DNA of 45,616 nucleotides from Hyphomicrobiales bacterium (GTDB taxonomy: Bacteria; Pseudomonadota; Alphaproteobacteria; Rhizobiales; Devosiaceae), in assembly GCA_900470445.1 (NCBI GenBank), contig UCAU01000049.1, positions 1 to 45,616 on the forward strand. Direction: 5' to 3'. The translations under genes were made by a program, and so were the position numbers. The notes below the pieces were generated by a model, which was given only the letters and a program-made list of their open reading frames with translations, was not told the DNA's origin and made no database searches. Shown one piece after another: positions 16,994 through 24,512 of this stretch; the first letter of the stretch is position 1, and every line of letters begins with the position of its first letter.

Positions 16994-17761
16994 TCAGCGG
17001 CTCGCTTTGCGGCGCTGCACGAGCACTCCGACGCCGTCCAGCAGGCGTTCCAGCCCAAATTCGAAGGCCTCCTGGCCCCAGAACTGGCCCGATCGTGCCG
17101 CTGTGGCGGCTGTGCCGACCCGAACCGATAGCGGAAACATCTTGGGATCGACCAAGCGCTCCAGCGCCGGCATGGCCTGCACCCACCATTCGCCGTCTTC
17201 CAGACCCGTTTCGCCTTGCTCGGCCCGCAAGCGATTCTCCATCCGCGCGGCATGGGCTACCTGGGCCAATAGCTGCGACAGGGTTTGGTCCATTTCGGGG
17301 TCGGTCAGGCCGATGCCCTCGATCGGCGCCAGTTCAAGCTCGTGCTTGCGCATTTCATGCGGCCCCATGGGCGAGCGAATTGCCTGCAATTCCTGCAGCC
17401 ATGGATGTGCCAGGTGCAGGGCACGGTTGGTATGCGCCACGGTGCGCAGGCCCTCGCGCCAGTCCGCCGTGCCCGGCACGCTATCGGTATAGAGATCGCG
17501 GTAGGCGTGATCGACCATCAGCGCGATCAGGTCAGCCTTGCCCGGCGCGAAACTATATGTGGCCATCGTCCTGACGCCGAGCTTGGCCGCCACGGCGCGC
17601 ATTGAAAGGGCGTTCACGCCCTGCTCCTGCACCAGGCCGACGGCAGCGGCGACGAAGTCACCAATGCTTTTTCCGCTGCGCCCAACCGGCCGGCTATGCG
17701 AACTCCACAACAGGGCCTGCGTCCGCCCCAGATCCGTAGCTGTCTCGGCTCGTTCAATCAT
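16994..17761 (-). CDS. TetR/AcrR-family transcriptional regulator
   Basis: The 255-residue product has an N-terminal TetR helix-turn-helix (about 35-85), including GVNALSMRAVAAKLGVRTMA, and a long helical ligand-binding domain resembling the TetR_C class. It is divergent from an SRPBCC gene across a 132-bp gap holding a perfect 17-bp palindrome, the likely operator for both genes. The first ~25 residues before the HTH are not conserved-looking, so a later start is possible. This pair lies between dnaB and the rplI operon, a block usually tight in related genomes, which suggests insertion. The ligand is unknown. Confidence 0.85.
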   Translation of the reverse strand: MIERAETATDLGRTQALLWSSHSRPVGRSGKSIGDFVAAAVGLVQEQGVNALSMRAVAAKLGVRTMATYSFAPGKADLIALMVDHAYRDLYTDSVPGTADWREGLRTVAHTNRALHLAHPWLQELQAIRSPMGPHEMRKHELELAPIEGIGLTDPEMDQTLSQLLAQVAHAARMENRLRAEQGETGLEDGEWWVQAMPALERLVDPKMFPLSVRVGTAATAARSGQFWGQEAFEFGLERLLDGVGVLVQRRKASR

Positions 17762-17849
17762 GTCGCCAGATCACCCCTTGGCTGCAAGATACAAGTGTAA
17801 GCCCGTTTGACCAGACATTTTGCCATTCCGTTGACCCTCAGCAGCCCAA

Positions 17850-17866
17850 ACGATACAGTGTATCGT
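17850..17866. promoter_or_regulatory. TetR-type operator palindrome
   Basis: ACGATACAGTGTATCGT is two perfect 7-bp arms around AGT. Two TATAAT sequences (17866-17871 and 17873-17878) lie on its right edge, so binding would block the SRPBCC promoter. The size and symmetry fit TetR-family operators. Control of the neighbouring TetR gene is inferred from position. Confidence 0.75.
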
Positions 17867-17893
17867 ATAATATATAATTGAGGGGGTTTCTGG

Positions 17894-18373
17894 ATGGAAA
17901 TGCAACAGCCGACATCGCATGAGCTTCTGGCTTTGGCTGGCGAGATAGACAACCTTGCGCCAGTTCAGGCGCTGGGCAGCATTGTGGTTGAAGCGCCCGT
18001 GAATCGCGTATGGGCCGCGCTAAGCAACGTGACGAACTGGCCGGCGATCCGCGCCGACATCAACACCGTGTGGAAAGCCGAGGCGGCGGCCAGCGGGGTG
18101 ATCTTCACGTGGCGCACGGGGGAGGTGGCGGTCACCTCGCGGTTCGGCATTGTGGACCCTGAGCGTCTCCTGACGTGGACCACGACCGCACCGGGCCTTG
18201 CGGCTGTGCATGTCTACAGCTTCGAGGTGCTTGGCCCCGCACTCACGCGCATTTCTGCCGCCGAGTCGATGGATGGACCAATCGTGGCCGCGGTCCAGCT
18301 CAACAATTCTCAACTGGCCGAACGGATCCAATCCTGGCTGATCGGCATCAAGAATTTTGCCGAGCGCCCATAA
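17894..18373 (+). CDS. SRPBCC-family protein (START/Bet v1-like fold)
   Basis: This 159-residue protein matches the SRPBCC superfamily of hydrophobic ligand-binding or cyclase proteins. The N-terminal part includes the typical VEAPVNRVWAALSNVTNWP strand-helix segment (about 33-51), and the C-terminal helix (about 135-157) closes the pocket. The substrate is unknown. A strong GAGGGGG ribosome site lies about seven bases before the ATG. Its promoter overlaps the TetR operator, so it is probably repressed by the divergent regulator and induced by a small molecule. A bidirectional terminator follows. Confidence 0.8.
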   Translation: MEMQQPTSHELLALAGEIDNLAPVQALGSIVVEAPVNRVWAALSNVTNWPAIRADINTVWKAEAAASGVIFTWRTGEVAVTSRFGIVDPERLLTWTTTAPGLAAVHVYSFEVLGPALTRISAAESMDGPIVAAVQLNNSQLAERIQSWLIGIKNFAERP

Positions 18374-18375
18374 CA

Positions 18376-18406
18376 AAAAGGCCGGGCAACAGGTGCCCGG
18401 CCTTTT
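18376..18406. terminator. Bidirectional terminator between SRPBCC and rplI
   Basis: AAAAGGCCGGGC (18376-18387) pairs perfectly with GCCCGGCCTTTT (18395-18406), giving a 12-bp stem and a short loop. It has A/T runs on both sides and serves the two convergent transcripts. Confidence 0.9.
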
Positions 18407-18426
18407 CAAATGATCGATGATGGATC

Positions 18427-18999
18427 TTAGACTTCGTCGTCGAAACGATCGTCCTGCTGCGCGTCCTTCTGGCCGGCAGCGAAGTCGCCTTCAACGTCGT
18501 CTTCATACTGGGTGACGGTCACGTCTTCACCAGCGCTCTGGCGAGCCGCTTCGTCTTCCGAGCGGGCGACGTTGACCGAGATCGACACGGCAACTTCCGA
18601 ATGCAGGTTCAGCGGCACAGTGTGCACGCCAACCGACTTGATCGGGTCTGCGAGGTCGATCTGCGAACGCTGCACGGTGAAGCCTTCCGCAGCCAGGGCT
18701 TCCACGATATCGCGCGAAGCGACCGAACCGTAGAGCTGGCCGGTTTCGCCGGCCTGGCGGATGATCACGACGACCTTGCCGTCCAGACCTTCGGCAATGC
18801 CGGCAGCCGACTTGCGGCGGTCTTCATTGCGCTGTTCGATGTGAGCGCGCTCAGCTTCGAACTTCTGGCGATTGGCGGCAGTGGCGCGCAGCGCCTTGCC
18901 CTGCGGCAGCAGGAAGTTACGGGCAAAACCGTCCTTCACGCTGACTTCGTCGCCGATGGAGCCGGTGCGACCAATGCGCTCGAGCAGAATGACTTTCAT
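18427..18999 (-). CDS. rplI: Large-subunit ribosomal protein bL9
   Basis: bL9 binds 23S rRNA at the base of the L1 stalk and helps maintain the reading frame. The product starts [19 protein letters not shown], the family N terminus, and has a long central helix and a C-terminal domain. The 190-residue length exceeds the ~150 of E. coli bL9 because of an acidic tail (about 150-190, ending DDRFDDEV), as in other alphaproteobacteria. The ATG at 18999 is chosen over longer frames because it gives the family start and has AAAGGA about nine bases upstream. It is last in the operon rpsF-rpsR-rplI. Confidence 0.95.
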   Translation of the reverse strand: MKVILLERIGRTGSIGDEVSVKDGFARNFLLPQGKALRATAANRQKFEAERAHIEQRNEDRRKSAAGIAEGLDGKVVVIIRQAGETGQLYGSVASRDIVEALAAEGFTVQRSQIDLADPIKSVGVHTVPLNLHSEVAVSISVNVARSEDEAARQSAGEDVTVTQYEDDVEGDFAAGQKDAQQDDRFDDEV

Positions 19000-19141
19000 T
19001 GGAGTATTTCCTTTGGGCTGTCCCGTCGATGTGACGGTTAGGAGTCCCGGACCATCCGGAACCCCAGCGATTGCCTCCCGCATTCCCTGTGGGGCAGGGG
19101 AGGCCAAACAGGTAAGTCGTTGGGCTGGATGAGATAGTGGT

Positions 19142-19202
19142 GGTTCGCGAGAACCGGAGCGGAGCGTACTTGAGTACGTGAGCACCGGAAGCGCAGCGAA
19201 CC
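19142..19202. repeat. Hairpin element in the rpsR-rplI gap
   Basis: GGTTCGC (19142-19148) and GCGAACC (19196-19202) form an outer stem; CGTACT (19165-19170) and AGTACG (19173-19178) form a perfect inner stem. The 229-bp gap between rpsR and rplI is unusually long for this operon and is otherwise empty. It may be a processing or partial-termination site. Confidence 0.6.
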
Positions 19203-19228
19203 GCCGCTAGATCGCCAGCCCAGCGAAC

Positions 19229-19483
19229 TTACTGGACGGCATACGGCATGATGCCGATGAAGCGGGCACGCTTGATCGCCCGTGCCAGTTCACGCTGCTT
19301 CAGCGCCGAAACGGCGGTGATGCGGCTCGGCACGATCTTGCCGCGCTCGGAAACATAGCGGCTCAGCAGGCGCACGTCCTTGTAGTCGATCTTTGGCGCG
19401 CCTTCACCCGAGAACGGGCAGGTCTTGCGGCGGCGCTGGAACGGACGGCGGGCTTGGGCAGTGGTCAGGTCTTTGATAGCCAT
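19229..19483 (-). CDS. rpsR: Small-subunit ribosomal protein bS18
   Basis: bS18 pairs with bS6 on the platform of the 30S subunit. The 84-residue product has the conserved core ([20 protein letters not shown]) and the C-terminal helix with [14 protein letters not shown]. The start context ATGGCTATCAAAGAC is normal. Transcribed leftward after rpsF, from which a 76-bp gap with a hairpin repeat separates it. A cysteine survives in the N-terminal CPFSGEGAP segment, a remnant of the metal-binding form seen in some bacteria. Confidence 0.95.
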   Translation of the reverse strand: MAIKDLTTAQARRPFQRRRKTCPFSGEGAPKIDYKDVRLLSRYVSERGKIVPSRITAVSALKQRELARAIKRARFIGIMPYAVQ

Positions 19484-19500
19484 AGCTTTTTGTGTCCTAA

Positions 19501-19545
19501 AGCGTTTCCAGGCGAAGTGGATACCGGTTCGCCGTCCGGAAACGC
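19501..19545. repeat. Nested palindromic repeat in the rpsF-rpsR gap
   Basis: GCGTTTCC (19502-19509) pairs with GGAAACGC (19538-19545), and inside it GGCGAA (19511-19516) pairs with TTCGCC (19528-19533). The two stacked stems around a ~11-nt loop resemble a dispersed intergenic repeat I associate with Hyphomicrobiales genomes; that association is from memory and was not checked. It fills the 76-bp gap between rpsF and rpsR. Confidence 0.7.
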
Positions 19546-19559
19546 GTTAAAAAGAAGTC

Positions 19560-19970
19560 TTAGAAACGGCGCGGGCGGCGTTCGCCACCGGCAAAGCCAC
19601 CGCGTTCGCCACCACGATCCGGACGGGTGCCGTCACGGTCGTCGCGATCGCGCTTCTGCATCATGGCAGATGGGCCTTCTTCCAGCTCGTCGACACGCAC
19701 GGTCATGAAGCGCAGGATGTCTTCATTGATGCGCATCTGGCGCTCCATCTCGGCAACGGCAGGAGCCGGCGCGTCGATGTTCATCAGCGTGTAGTGAGCC
19801 TTGCGGTTCTTGCGGATGCGGTAGGAGAGACCCTTGAGGCCCCAATATTCGTTCTTGGTGACCTTGCCGCCGCCAGAGGCGAGGACTTCGGTCAGCGCAG
19901 CGGTAAGTTCTTCAACCTGCTGCTGCGATACGTCCTGGCGCGCCAGGAAGATATGCTCGTAAAGGGCCAT
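19560..19970 (-). CDS. rpsF: Small-subunit ribosomal protein bS6
   Basis: bS6 is the 30S platform protein that binds as a dimer with bS18. The 136-residue product starts [19 protein letters not shown], has the ferredoxin-like fold (about 1-95), with [20 protein letters not shown] as the conserved core, and a C-terminal Arg/Gly/Asp-rich tail of about 35 residues that is likely disordered. It is first in the leftward operon rpsF-rpsR-rplI. A candidate promoter lies about 115-140 bases upstream. Confidence 0.95.
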   Translation of the reverse strand: MALYEHIFLARQDVSQQQVEELTAALTEVLASGGGKVTKNEYWGLKGLSYRIRKNRKAHYTLMNIDAPAPAVAEMERQMRINEDILRFMTVRVDELEEGPSAMMQKRDRDDRDGTRPDRGGERGGFAGGERRPRRF

Positions 19971-20081
19971 GAATGCGCCTTCCTTCGTGGTTTAACACAC
20001 ATGCAATGTCTGGCGCGGAGCCTCCTTGAAGCCGGAAAGGCATCAAAGCAGTCTTGCAAAGAGCGGGAACACGGGAGGCCG

Positions 20082-20110
20082 GGCATAAGCCCTATTTGCC
20101 GTTCTTTCAA
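20082..20110 (-). promoter_or_regulatory. Candidate rpsF operon promoter
   Basis: On the minus strand TTGAAA (20105-20110) and TATGCC (20082-20087) are 17 bases apart. The -35 is strong and the -10 weak. It would give a leader of roughly 100 nt. The 279-bp gap 19971-20249 holds nothing else I can support. Confidence 0.35.
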
Positions 20111-20249
20111 ACGACAAACCCTCCGTTCAGCCCCCGGCCAAACGAATTGCTGGCGTCCCAATAGGGGGAAACCCGCCCGAGATCAAGCAGAAACGGGTAT
20201 TGCCACGAACCGGGCAGGTCGAACGCATGCCCGGTTCACTTGCGGGAGC

Positions 20250-20630
20250 TCAGTTCGGCTCGTCGCCAACGGCCAGGATATTGCCTTCGGAGTCCTTGAA
20301 CCAGGCGGCGTGGAACTTGCCCATCGTGGCTATGCCGTCCACCGTCTTGAGCCCCGGCATGTCATAGTCCTCGAACTTGACGCCATGCCGCCGCATATCC
20401 TGCACCTCTGCTTCCACATCGTCGGTGGTAAAGGACAGCAGGGTATTGGGTGCCTTGCCGGCATTGGGCGTGGGATAGAGCAGGAAGCTGGTGCCCCCGC
20501 CGACCTTGTACATGCACCCCATCTGGTCTTCCATTGCCGGGGTGAGGCCAAGTTTGTCGCGATACCAGGATTTTGCGCGGTCCATGTCTGCAGCCGGGAT
20601 GGTCGCGTAGGCACGATGATCTGTGAGCAT
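20250..20630 (-). CDS. VOC (glyoxalase/bleomycin-resistance fold) family protein
   Basis: This 126-residue protein has the paired beta-alpha-beta-beta-beta units of the vicinal oxygen chelate fold, with AYATIPAADMDRAKSWYRDK at the start and FKDSEGNILAVGDEPN at the end. Family members bind a divalent metal and act as lyases, dioxygenases or resistance proteins; the reaction here is unknown. The ATG at 20630 is preferred because GGGAGGAAG lies just upstream; longer open frames lack a ribosome site. It diverges from fabD and follows rpsF on the same strand after 279 bp, probably as its own transcription unit. Confidence 0.8.
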   Translation of the reverse strand: MLTDHRAYATIPAADMDRAKSWYRDKLGLTPAMEDQMGCMYKVGGGTSFLLYPTPNAGKAPNTLLSFTTDDVEAEVQDMRRHGVKFEDYDMPGLKTVDGIATMGKFHAAWFKDSEGNILAVGDEPN

Positions 20631-20838
20631 AACTTCCTCCCTTTCTGAGAGCCTGTCACAGCAGCTAAAATACGCCTCTCGCGGGTGAGAGTAAACGCAG
20701 TCACACGCGCGACCGCGGGCCTTCGCCAAATGGTTTTGCCACCGTGCCGCCTTGACTCTGCCACACACTCCCGGCAAACGCCGCGCAACTGGACAGACCG
20801 CTCGCGGTTTGGCTAACTGCGATGCCACAGGGGGCACT

Positions 20839-21789
20839 ATGACCAAGCGCGCATTCACATTTCCCGGCCAGGGCAGCCAGGCTGTCGGCATGGGCAAGGA
20901 TCTTGCAGCGGCCTATCCCGAGGCACGCGCCGTGTTTCAGGAAGTCGACGAGGCGCTCAACCAGCGGCTGTCGGCCATCATGTTCGAAGGTCCCGACGAT
21001 ATCCTGCGCCTCACCGAGAATGCCCAGCCGGCTTTGATGGCGGTCAGCCTCGCCGTCATTCGCGTGCTCGAATCCAAGGGCATCAAGCTCGCCGATCACG
21101 CGGCCTATGTCGCCGGCCATTCGCTCGGCGAATATTCCGCGCTCTGCGCCGCCGGCACATTCTCTTTGTCCGATACCGCCCGCCTGCTCAAGACGCGTGG
21201 CCAGGCCATGCAGAAAGCCGTCCCGGTGGGTCATGGCGCCATGGCCGCATTGCTCGGCCTCGATTTCGAAACCGCTCGTGCCGTCGCTGAAGAAGCCGCC
21301 CAGGGCGAGGTCTGCGATCTCGCCAATGACAATGCCCCCGGCCAGGTCGTGGTCTCCGGCAATATCGCCGCTGTGGAACGCGCCGTGGAGATCGCCAAGG
21401 CCAAGGGCGCCAAGCGCGCTCTGCTGCTGCCCGTCAGCGCGCCGTTCCATTGTTCCTTGATGCAGCCGGCCGCCGAAGCCATGGAAATCGCCTTGGCCGA
21501 GGTCGAAATGCGCGCGCCCGTCGTACCGGTGGTCGCCAATGTGCTGGCCGCCCCGATTTCCGATCCCGCCGAAATCCGCCGCCGTCTGGTCGAACAGGTT
21601 ACCGGCGACGTCAAATGGTCCGAAAGCGTCACCTGGCTCACCACCGAAGCCGGCGTGACCCATCTGCACGAACTGGGCACCGGCAAGGTCCTGACCGGCC
21701 TCGCCAAGCGCATCAATGCCGAGGCCGTCGCCAGCGCGATCGGCACTCCGGCCGATATCGACGCCTTCGTCGCCGAACTAACCGCTTAA
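20839..21789 (+). CDS. fabD: Malonyl-CoA:ACP transacylase
   Basis: FabD loads malonate onto acyl carrier protein for fatty acid synthesis. The 316-residue product begins MTKRAFTFPGQGSQAVGMG, has the nucleophile S95 in GHSLGEYS, and the catalytic His in APFHCSLM (about 203). The ATG at 20839 fits the family N terminus and is used instead of the upstream in-frame codon. First gene of the rightward cluster fabD-fabG-acpP-fabF, 208 bp from the divergent VOC gene. Confidence 0.95.
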   Translation: MTKRAFTFPGQGSQAVGMGKDLAAAYPEARAVFQEVDEALNQRLSAIMFEGPDDILRLTENAQPALMAVSLAVIRVLESKGIKLADHAAYVAGHSLGEYSALCAAGTFSLSDTARLLKTRGQAMQKAVPVGHGAMAALLGLDFETARAVAEEAAQGEVCDLANDNAPGQVVVSGNIAAVERAVEIAKAKGAKRALLLPVSAPFHCSLMQPAAEAMEIALAEVEMRAPVVPVVANVLAAPISDPAEIRRRLVEQVTGDVKWSESVTWLTTEAGVTHLHELGTGKVLTGLAKRINAEAVASAIGTPADIDAFVAELTA

Positions 21790-21846
21790 GCAACTTGATC
21801 GAGGTCATGAAGCCCTTGATTCACTTTCTCCGTGGAGGAGACCTAA

Positions 21847-22584
21847 ATGTTTGATTTGACTGGCAAGCGTGCCCTGGTAACCGGCGCCAGCGGCGGCATA
21901 GGCCGCGAAATCGCCAAGGCCCTGGCCGAAGCCGGCGCCACCGTCGCCCTCAGCGGCACCCGCGTTGGCGCCCTCGAAGACGTGGCCAAGGAAATCGGCA
22001 AGGACAGCCCAATCCTGCCCTGCAATCTGTCGGAGCTTCACGACGTCGATAAGCTCGTGCCCGCCGCCGAAGCGGCCATGGGCGGCATCGATATCCTGGT
22101 CAACAATGCCGGCATGACGCGCGACAACCTCTTCATGCGCATGAAGAATGAGGAATGGGACGAGGTGCTGGCGGTCAATCTCACCGCCGCTTTCCACCTC
22201 ACCCGTGCCGTGTTGCGCGGAATGATGAAGCAGCGCTATGGCCGCATCATCGGCATCTCCTCGGTCGTCGGCGTCATGGGCAATCCGGGGCAGGGCAATT
22301 ACGCCGCCTCCAAGGCCGGCCTGATCGGCATGAACAAGGCGCTGGCCCACGAAGTCGCTTCGCGCGGTATCACCGTCAATTCCATCGCCCCCGGTTTCAT
22401 CGCTTCGGCCATGACCGATGAGCTCAATGACAAGCAGCGCGACGCTATCCTGGGGACAATTCCTGCCGGTCGTTTGGGAACTGCACAGGAAATTGCGGGT
22501 TGTGCAGTCTTCCTTGCGAGCGACGCTGCGGCCTATGTCACGGGGCACACGTTGAACGTAAATGGTGGCATGGCGATGATCTGA
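21847..22584 (+). CDS. fabG: 3-oxoacyl-ACP reductase
   Basis: FabG reduces beta-ketoacyl-ACP with NADPH in the elongation cycle. The 245-residue SDR has TGASGGIG at 12-19, NNAG at 86-89, and catalytic S139, Y152 and K156 (NYAASK). The C terminus ends TGHTLNVNGGMAMI as in FabG proper. A strong ribosome site (GGAGGAGAC) precedes the ATG. It lies 57 bp after fabD; the next gene, acpP, follows a 215-bp gap that probably holds a separate promoter. Confidence 0.96.
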   Translation: MFDLTGKRALVTGASGGIGREIAKALAEAGATVALSGTRVGALEDVAKEIGKDSPILPCNLSELHDVDKLVPAAEAAMGGIDILVNNAGMTRDNLFMRMKNEEWDEVLAVNLTAAFHLTRAVLRGMMKQRYGRIIGISSVVGVMGNPGQGNYAASKAGLIGMNKALAHEVASRGITVNSIAPGFIASAMTDELNDKQRDAILGTIPAGRLGTAQEIAGCAVFLASDAAAYVTGHTLNVNGGMAMI

Positions 22585-22799
22585 TCTGCGGAAAAGCCCG
22601 GTTTTAGGGGGGTGCGCCTTATGGCTAACCTCGAAAAAACGTGCTACCCCGCCCCGCGGTAACCTCTGCCGGTCCGTCTTGCGAGCGCCGGAAAGGCCGC
22701 TTACATTGCCTCTGTGCAGGCCAAAACCATGCTTGAAGATTTGGCATTGCGCCAATAAGAAGCGAAACGAAACGTCGATTTCTAAAAGGGAAGTCAAAT

Positions 22800-23036
22800 A
22801 TGAGCGATGTCGCTGATCGGGTCCGCAAGATCGTTGTGGAACACCTCAATGTGGATGCCGAGAAAGTGGTCGAAAAGGCCAGCTTCATCGACGATCTGGG
22901 CGCCGATTCGCTCGATCAGGTCGAGCTGGTGATGGCTTTCGAAGAAGAATTCTCGGTCGAGATTCCGGATGATGCCGCCGAGTCGATCCAGACTTTCGGT
23001 GATGCTGTTTCCTTCCTCACCAAGGCCGTCGGCTAA
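22800..23036 (+). CDS. acpP: Acyl carrier protein
   Basis: AcpP carries growing acyl chains on a phosphopantetheine arm. The 78-residue acidic protein has the attachment site S37 in [18 protein letters not shown]. The ribosome site AAAGGGAAG precedes the ATG. The 215-bp gap before it (22585-22799) contains no gene; a separate promoter for this highly expressed gene is likely there, but no pair of elements is convincing. fabF follows 33 bp downstream. Confidence 0.98.
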   Translation: MSDVADRVRKIVVEHLNVDAEKVVEKASFIDDLGADSLDQVELVMAFEEEFSVEIPDDAAESIQTFGDAVSFLTKAVG

Positions 23037-23069
23037 GCCTTAGGGCCAGCTGGGATAGGCAGGTAGAGT

Positions 23070-24338
23070 ATGGAATTGCGCCGCGTCGTCGTTACCGGAT
23101 TGGGCCTCGTTACGCCCCTCGGTTGCGGAGTTGAAGCCACCTGGGCCAATATTTTGGCCGGCAAAAGCGGCGCCAAGCGCATCGACGACTTCCGGGTCGA
23201 CGATATCGCTTGCCAGATTGCCCACCGCTTGCCGCGCGGCGACTATGCCGACGGCAAGTACAATCCCGACGATTGGATGGACACCAAGGAGCAGCGCAAG
23301 GTCGACGATTTCATCGTCTACGCCATGGCCGCTGCAACCCAGGCCATCCAGGATGCGGGCGTCGAACCCAAGACCCAGGAAGATCAGGAACGCACCGGCG
23401 TCCTGATCGGCTCTGGCATCGGCGGGGTCGGAGGCATCTACGAAGCCTCCATCACCCTGCACGAAAAGGGCCCGCGCCGCATCAGCCCCTTCTTCATTCC
23501 GGGCCGACTGATCAATCTGGCGTCCGGCCAGGTGTCGATTCGGTTCGGTCTCAAGGGGCCGAACCATTCGGTGGTCACCGCCTGCTCGACTGGCGCCCAC
23601 GCCATTGGCGATGCGGCCCGGCTGATTGCGCTGGGCGATGCCGACGTGATGGTTGCCGGCGGCACCGAAAGCTGCGTCAATCGCCTTGCCATGGCCGGCT
23701 TTGCCGCCTGCCGTGCGCTCTCCACCAATTTCAACGACGATCCGACCGCTGCCTCGCGCCCCTATGATCGGGATCGCGACGGCTTCGTCATGGGCGAAGG
23801 CGCCGGCATTGTCGTGCTCGAAGATTACGAGCGGGCCAAGGCCCGCGGCGCCAAGATCTATGGCGAAATCATCGGTTATGGCCTGTCCGGCGACGCCTAT
23901 CACATTACCGCCCCCTCCGAGGACGGCGATGGCGGCTACCGCTGCATGCAGGCCGCCATCAAGCGCGCCGGCATCACCCCGGCCGAAATCGATTATATCA
24001 ACGCCCACGGCACCTCGACGCCGCTCGGCGACGAGATCGAGCTTGGCTCGGTCACCCGCGTGCTGGGCGATGCCGCCTCTACCGTTGCCATGAGCTCCAC
24101 CAAGTCGGCCGTCGGCCATTTGCTGGGTGCTGCCGGTTCGGTCGAAGCCATCTTCTCGCTGCTGGCCATGCGCGACAATATCGCGCCGCCCACGCTCAAT
24201 CTCGACAATCCCTCGGTCGAAACGGTGATCAATCTTGTGCCCAAAAAGGCCTTCAAGAAAGAGATCAACGTGGCGCTGTCCAACTCCTTCGGGTTCGGCG
24301 GCACCAACGCGACCCTGGTGATGCGCAAGGTCCACTGA
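23070..24338 (+). CDS. fabF: 3-oxoacyl-ACP synthase II
   Basis: FabF condenses malonyl-ACP with acyl-ACP in elongation. The 422-residue thiolase-fold enzyme has nucleophile C172 in VVTACSTGAHAIG, the first catalytic His in NAHGTSTPLGD (about 311) and the second in SAVGHLLGAAG (about 348), and the C-terminal SNSFGFGGTNATL. All are intact. It lies 33 bp after acpP and is followed by a 174-bp palindrome-rich gap before mltG. Confidence 0.96.
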   Translation: MELRRVVVTGLGLVTPLGCGVEATWANILAGKSGAKRIDDFRVDDIACQIAHRLPRGDYADGKYNPDDWMDTKEQRKVDDFIVYAMAAATQAIQDAGVEPKTQEDQERTGVLIGSGIGGVGGIYEASITLHEKGPRRISPFFIPGRLINLASGQVSIRFGLKGPNHSVVTACSTGAHAIGDAARLIALGDADVMVAGGTESCVNRLAMAGFAACRALSTNFNDDPTAASRPYDRDRDGFVMGEGAGIVVLEDYERAKARGAKIYGEIIGYGLSGDAYHITAPSEDGDGGYRCMQAAIKRAGITPAEIDYINAHGTSTPLGDEIELGSVTRVLGDAASTVAMSSTKSAVGHLLGAAGSVEAIFSLLAMRDNIAPPTLNLDNPSVETVINLVPKKAFKKEINVALSNSFGFGGTNATLVMRKVH

Positions 24339-24402
24339 CCTTCTCCGCCAACAAAGCCGTTCACATCGCGGGCCAAGAATGGCGTGGGCTATTGCCTTTG
24401 CA

Positions 24403-24427
24403 TGGCCGCATGCGAACAATGCGGCCA
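24403..24427. terminator. Perfect hairpin after fabF (possible terminator)
   Basis: TGGCCGCAT (24403-24411) and ATGCGGCCA (24419-24427) pair perfectly around a 7-nt loop, 64 bases after the fabF stop. No T-run follows, so it may terminate weakly or stabilise the 3' end. Confidence 0.4.
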
Positions 24428-24442
24428 ACAACAGGCCCAGCG

Positions 24443-24511
24443 TTTGGCGCCAAATCGATGACAAGACCCGTCGCATTCGCGTGCGAACGGGCTTCCAGGG
24501 TGATGCATCAC
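24443..24511. repeat. Three further palindromes before mltG
   Basis: TTTGGCGCCAAA (24443-24454) and GTGATGCATCAC (24500-24511) are perfect 12-bp palindromes, and CCCGT (24467-24471) pairs with ACGGG (24487-24491) with CGCA/TGCG stacked inside. The last palindrome ends one base before the mltG ATG. These could be protein-binding sites or RNA structures controlling mltG. Confidence 0.5.
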
Positions 24512-24512
24512 G

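Noticed and set aside
19971..20080. Possible bS6:bS18-binding autoregulatory RNA in the rpsF leader
   Set aside because: Such leaders exist in other bacteria, but I could not draw a convincing stem with the expected bulge here; a covariance search would be needed.
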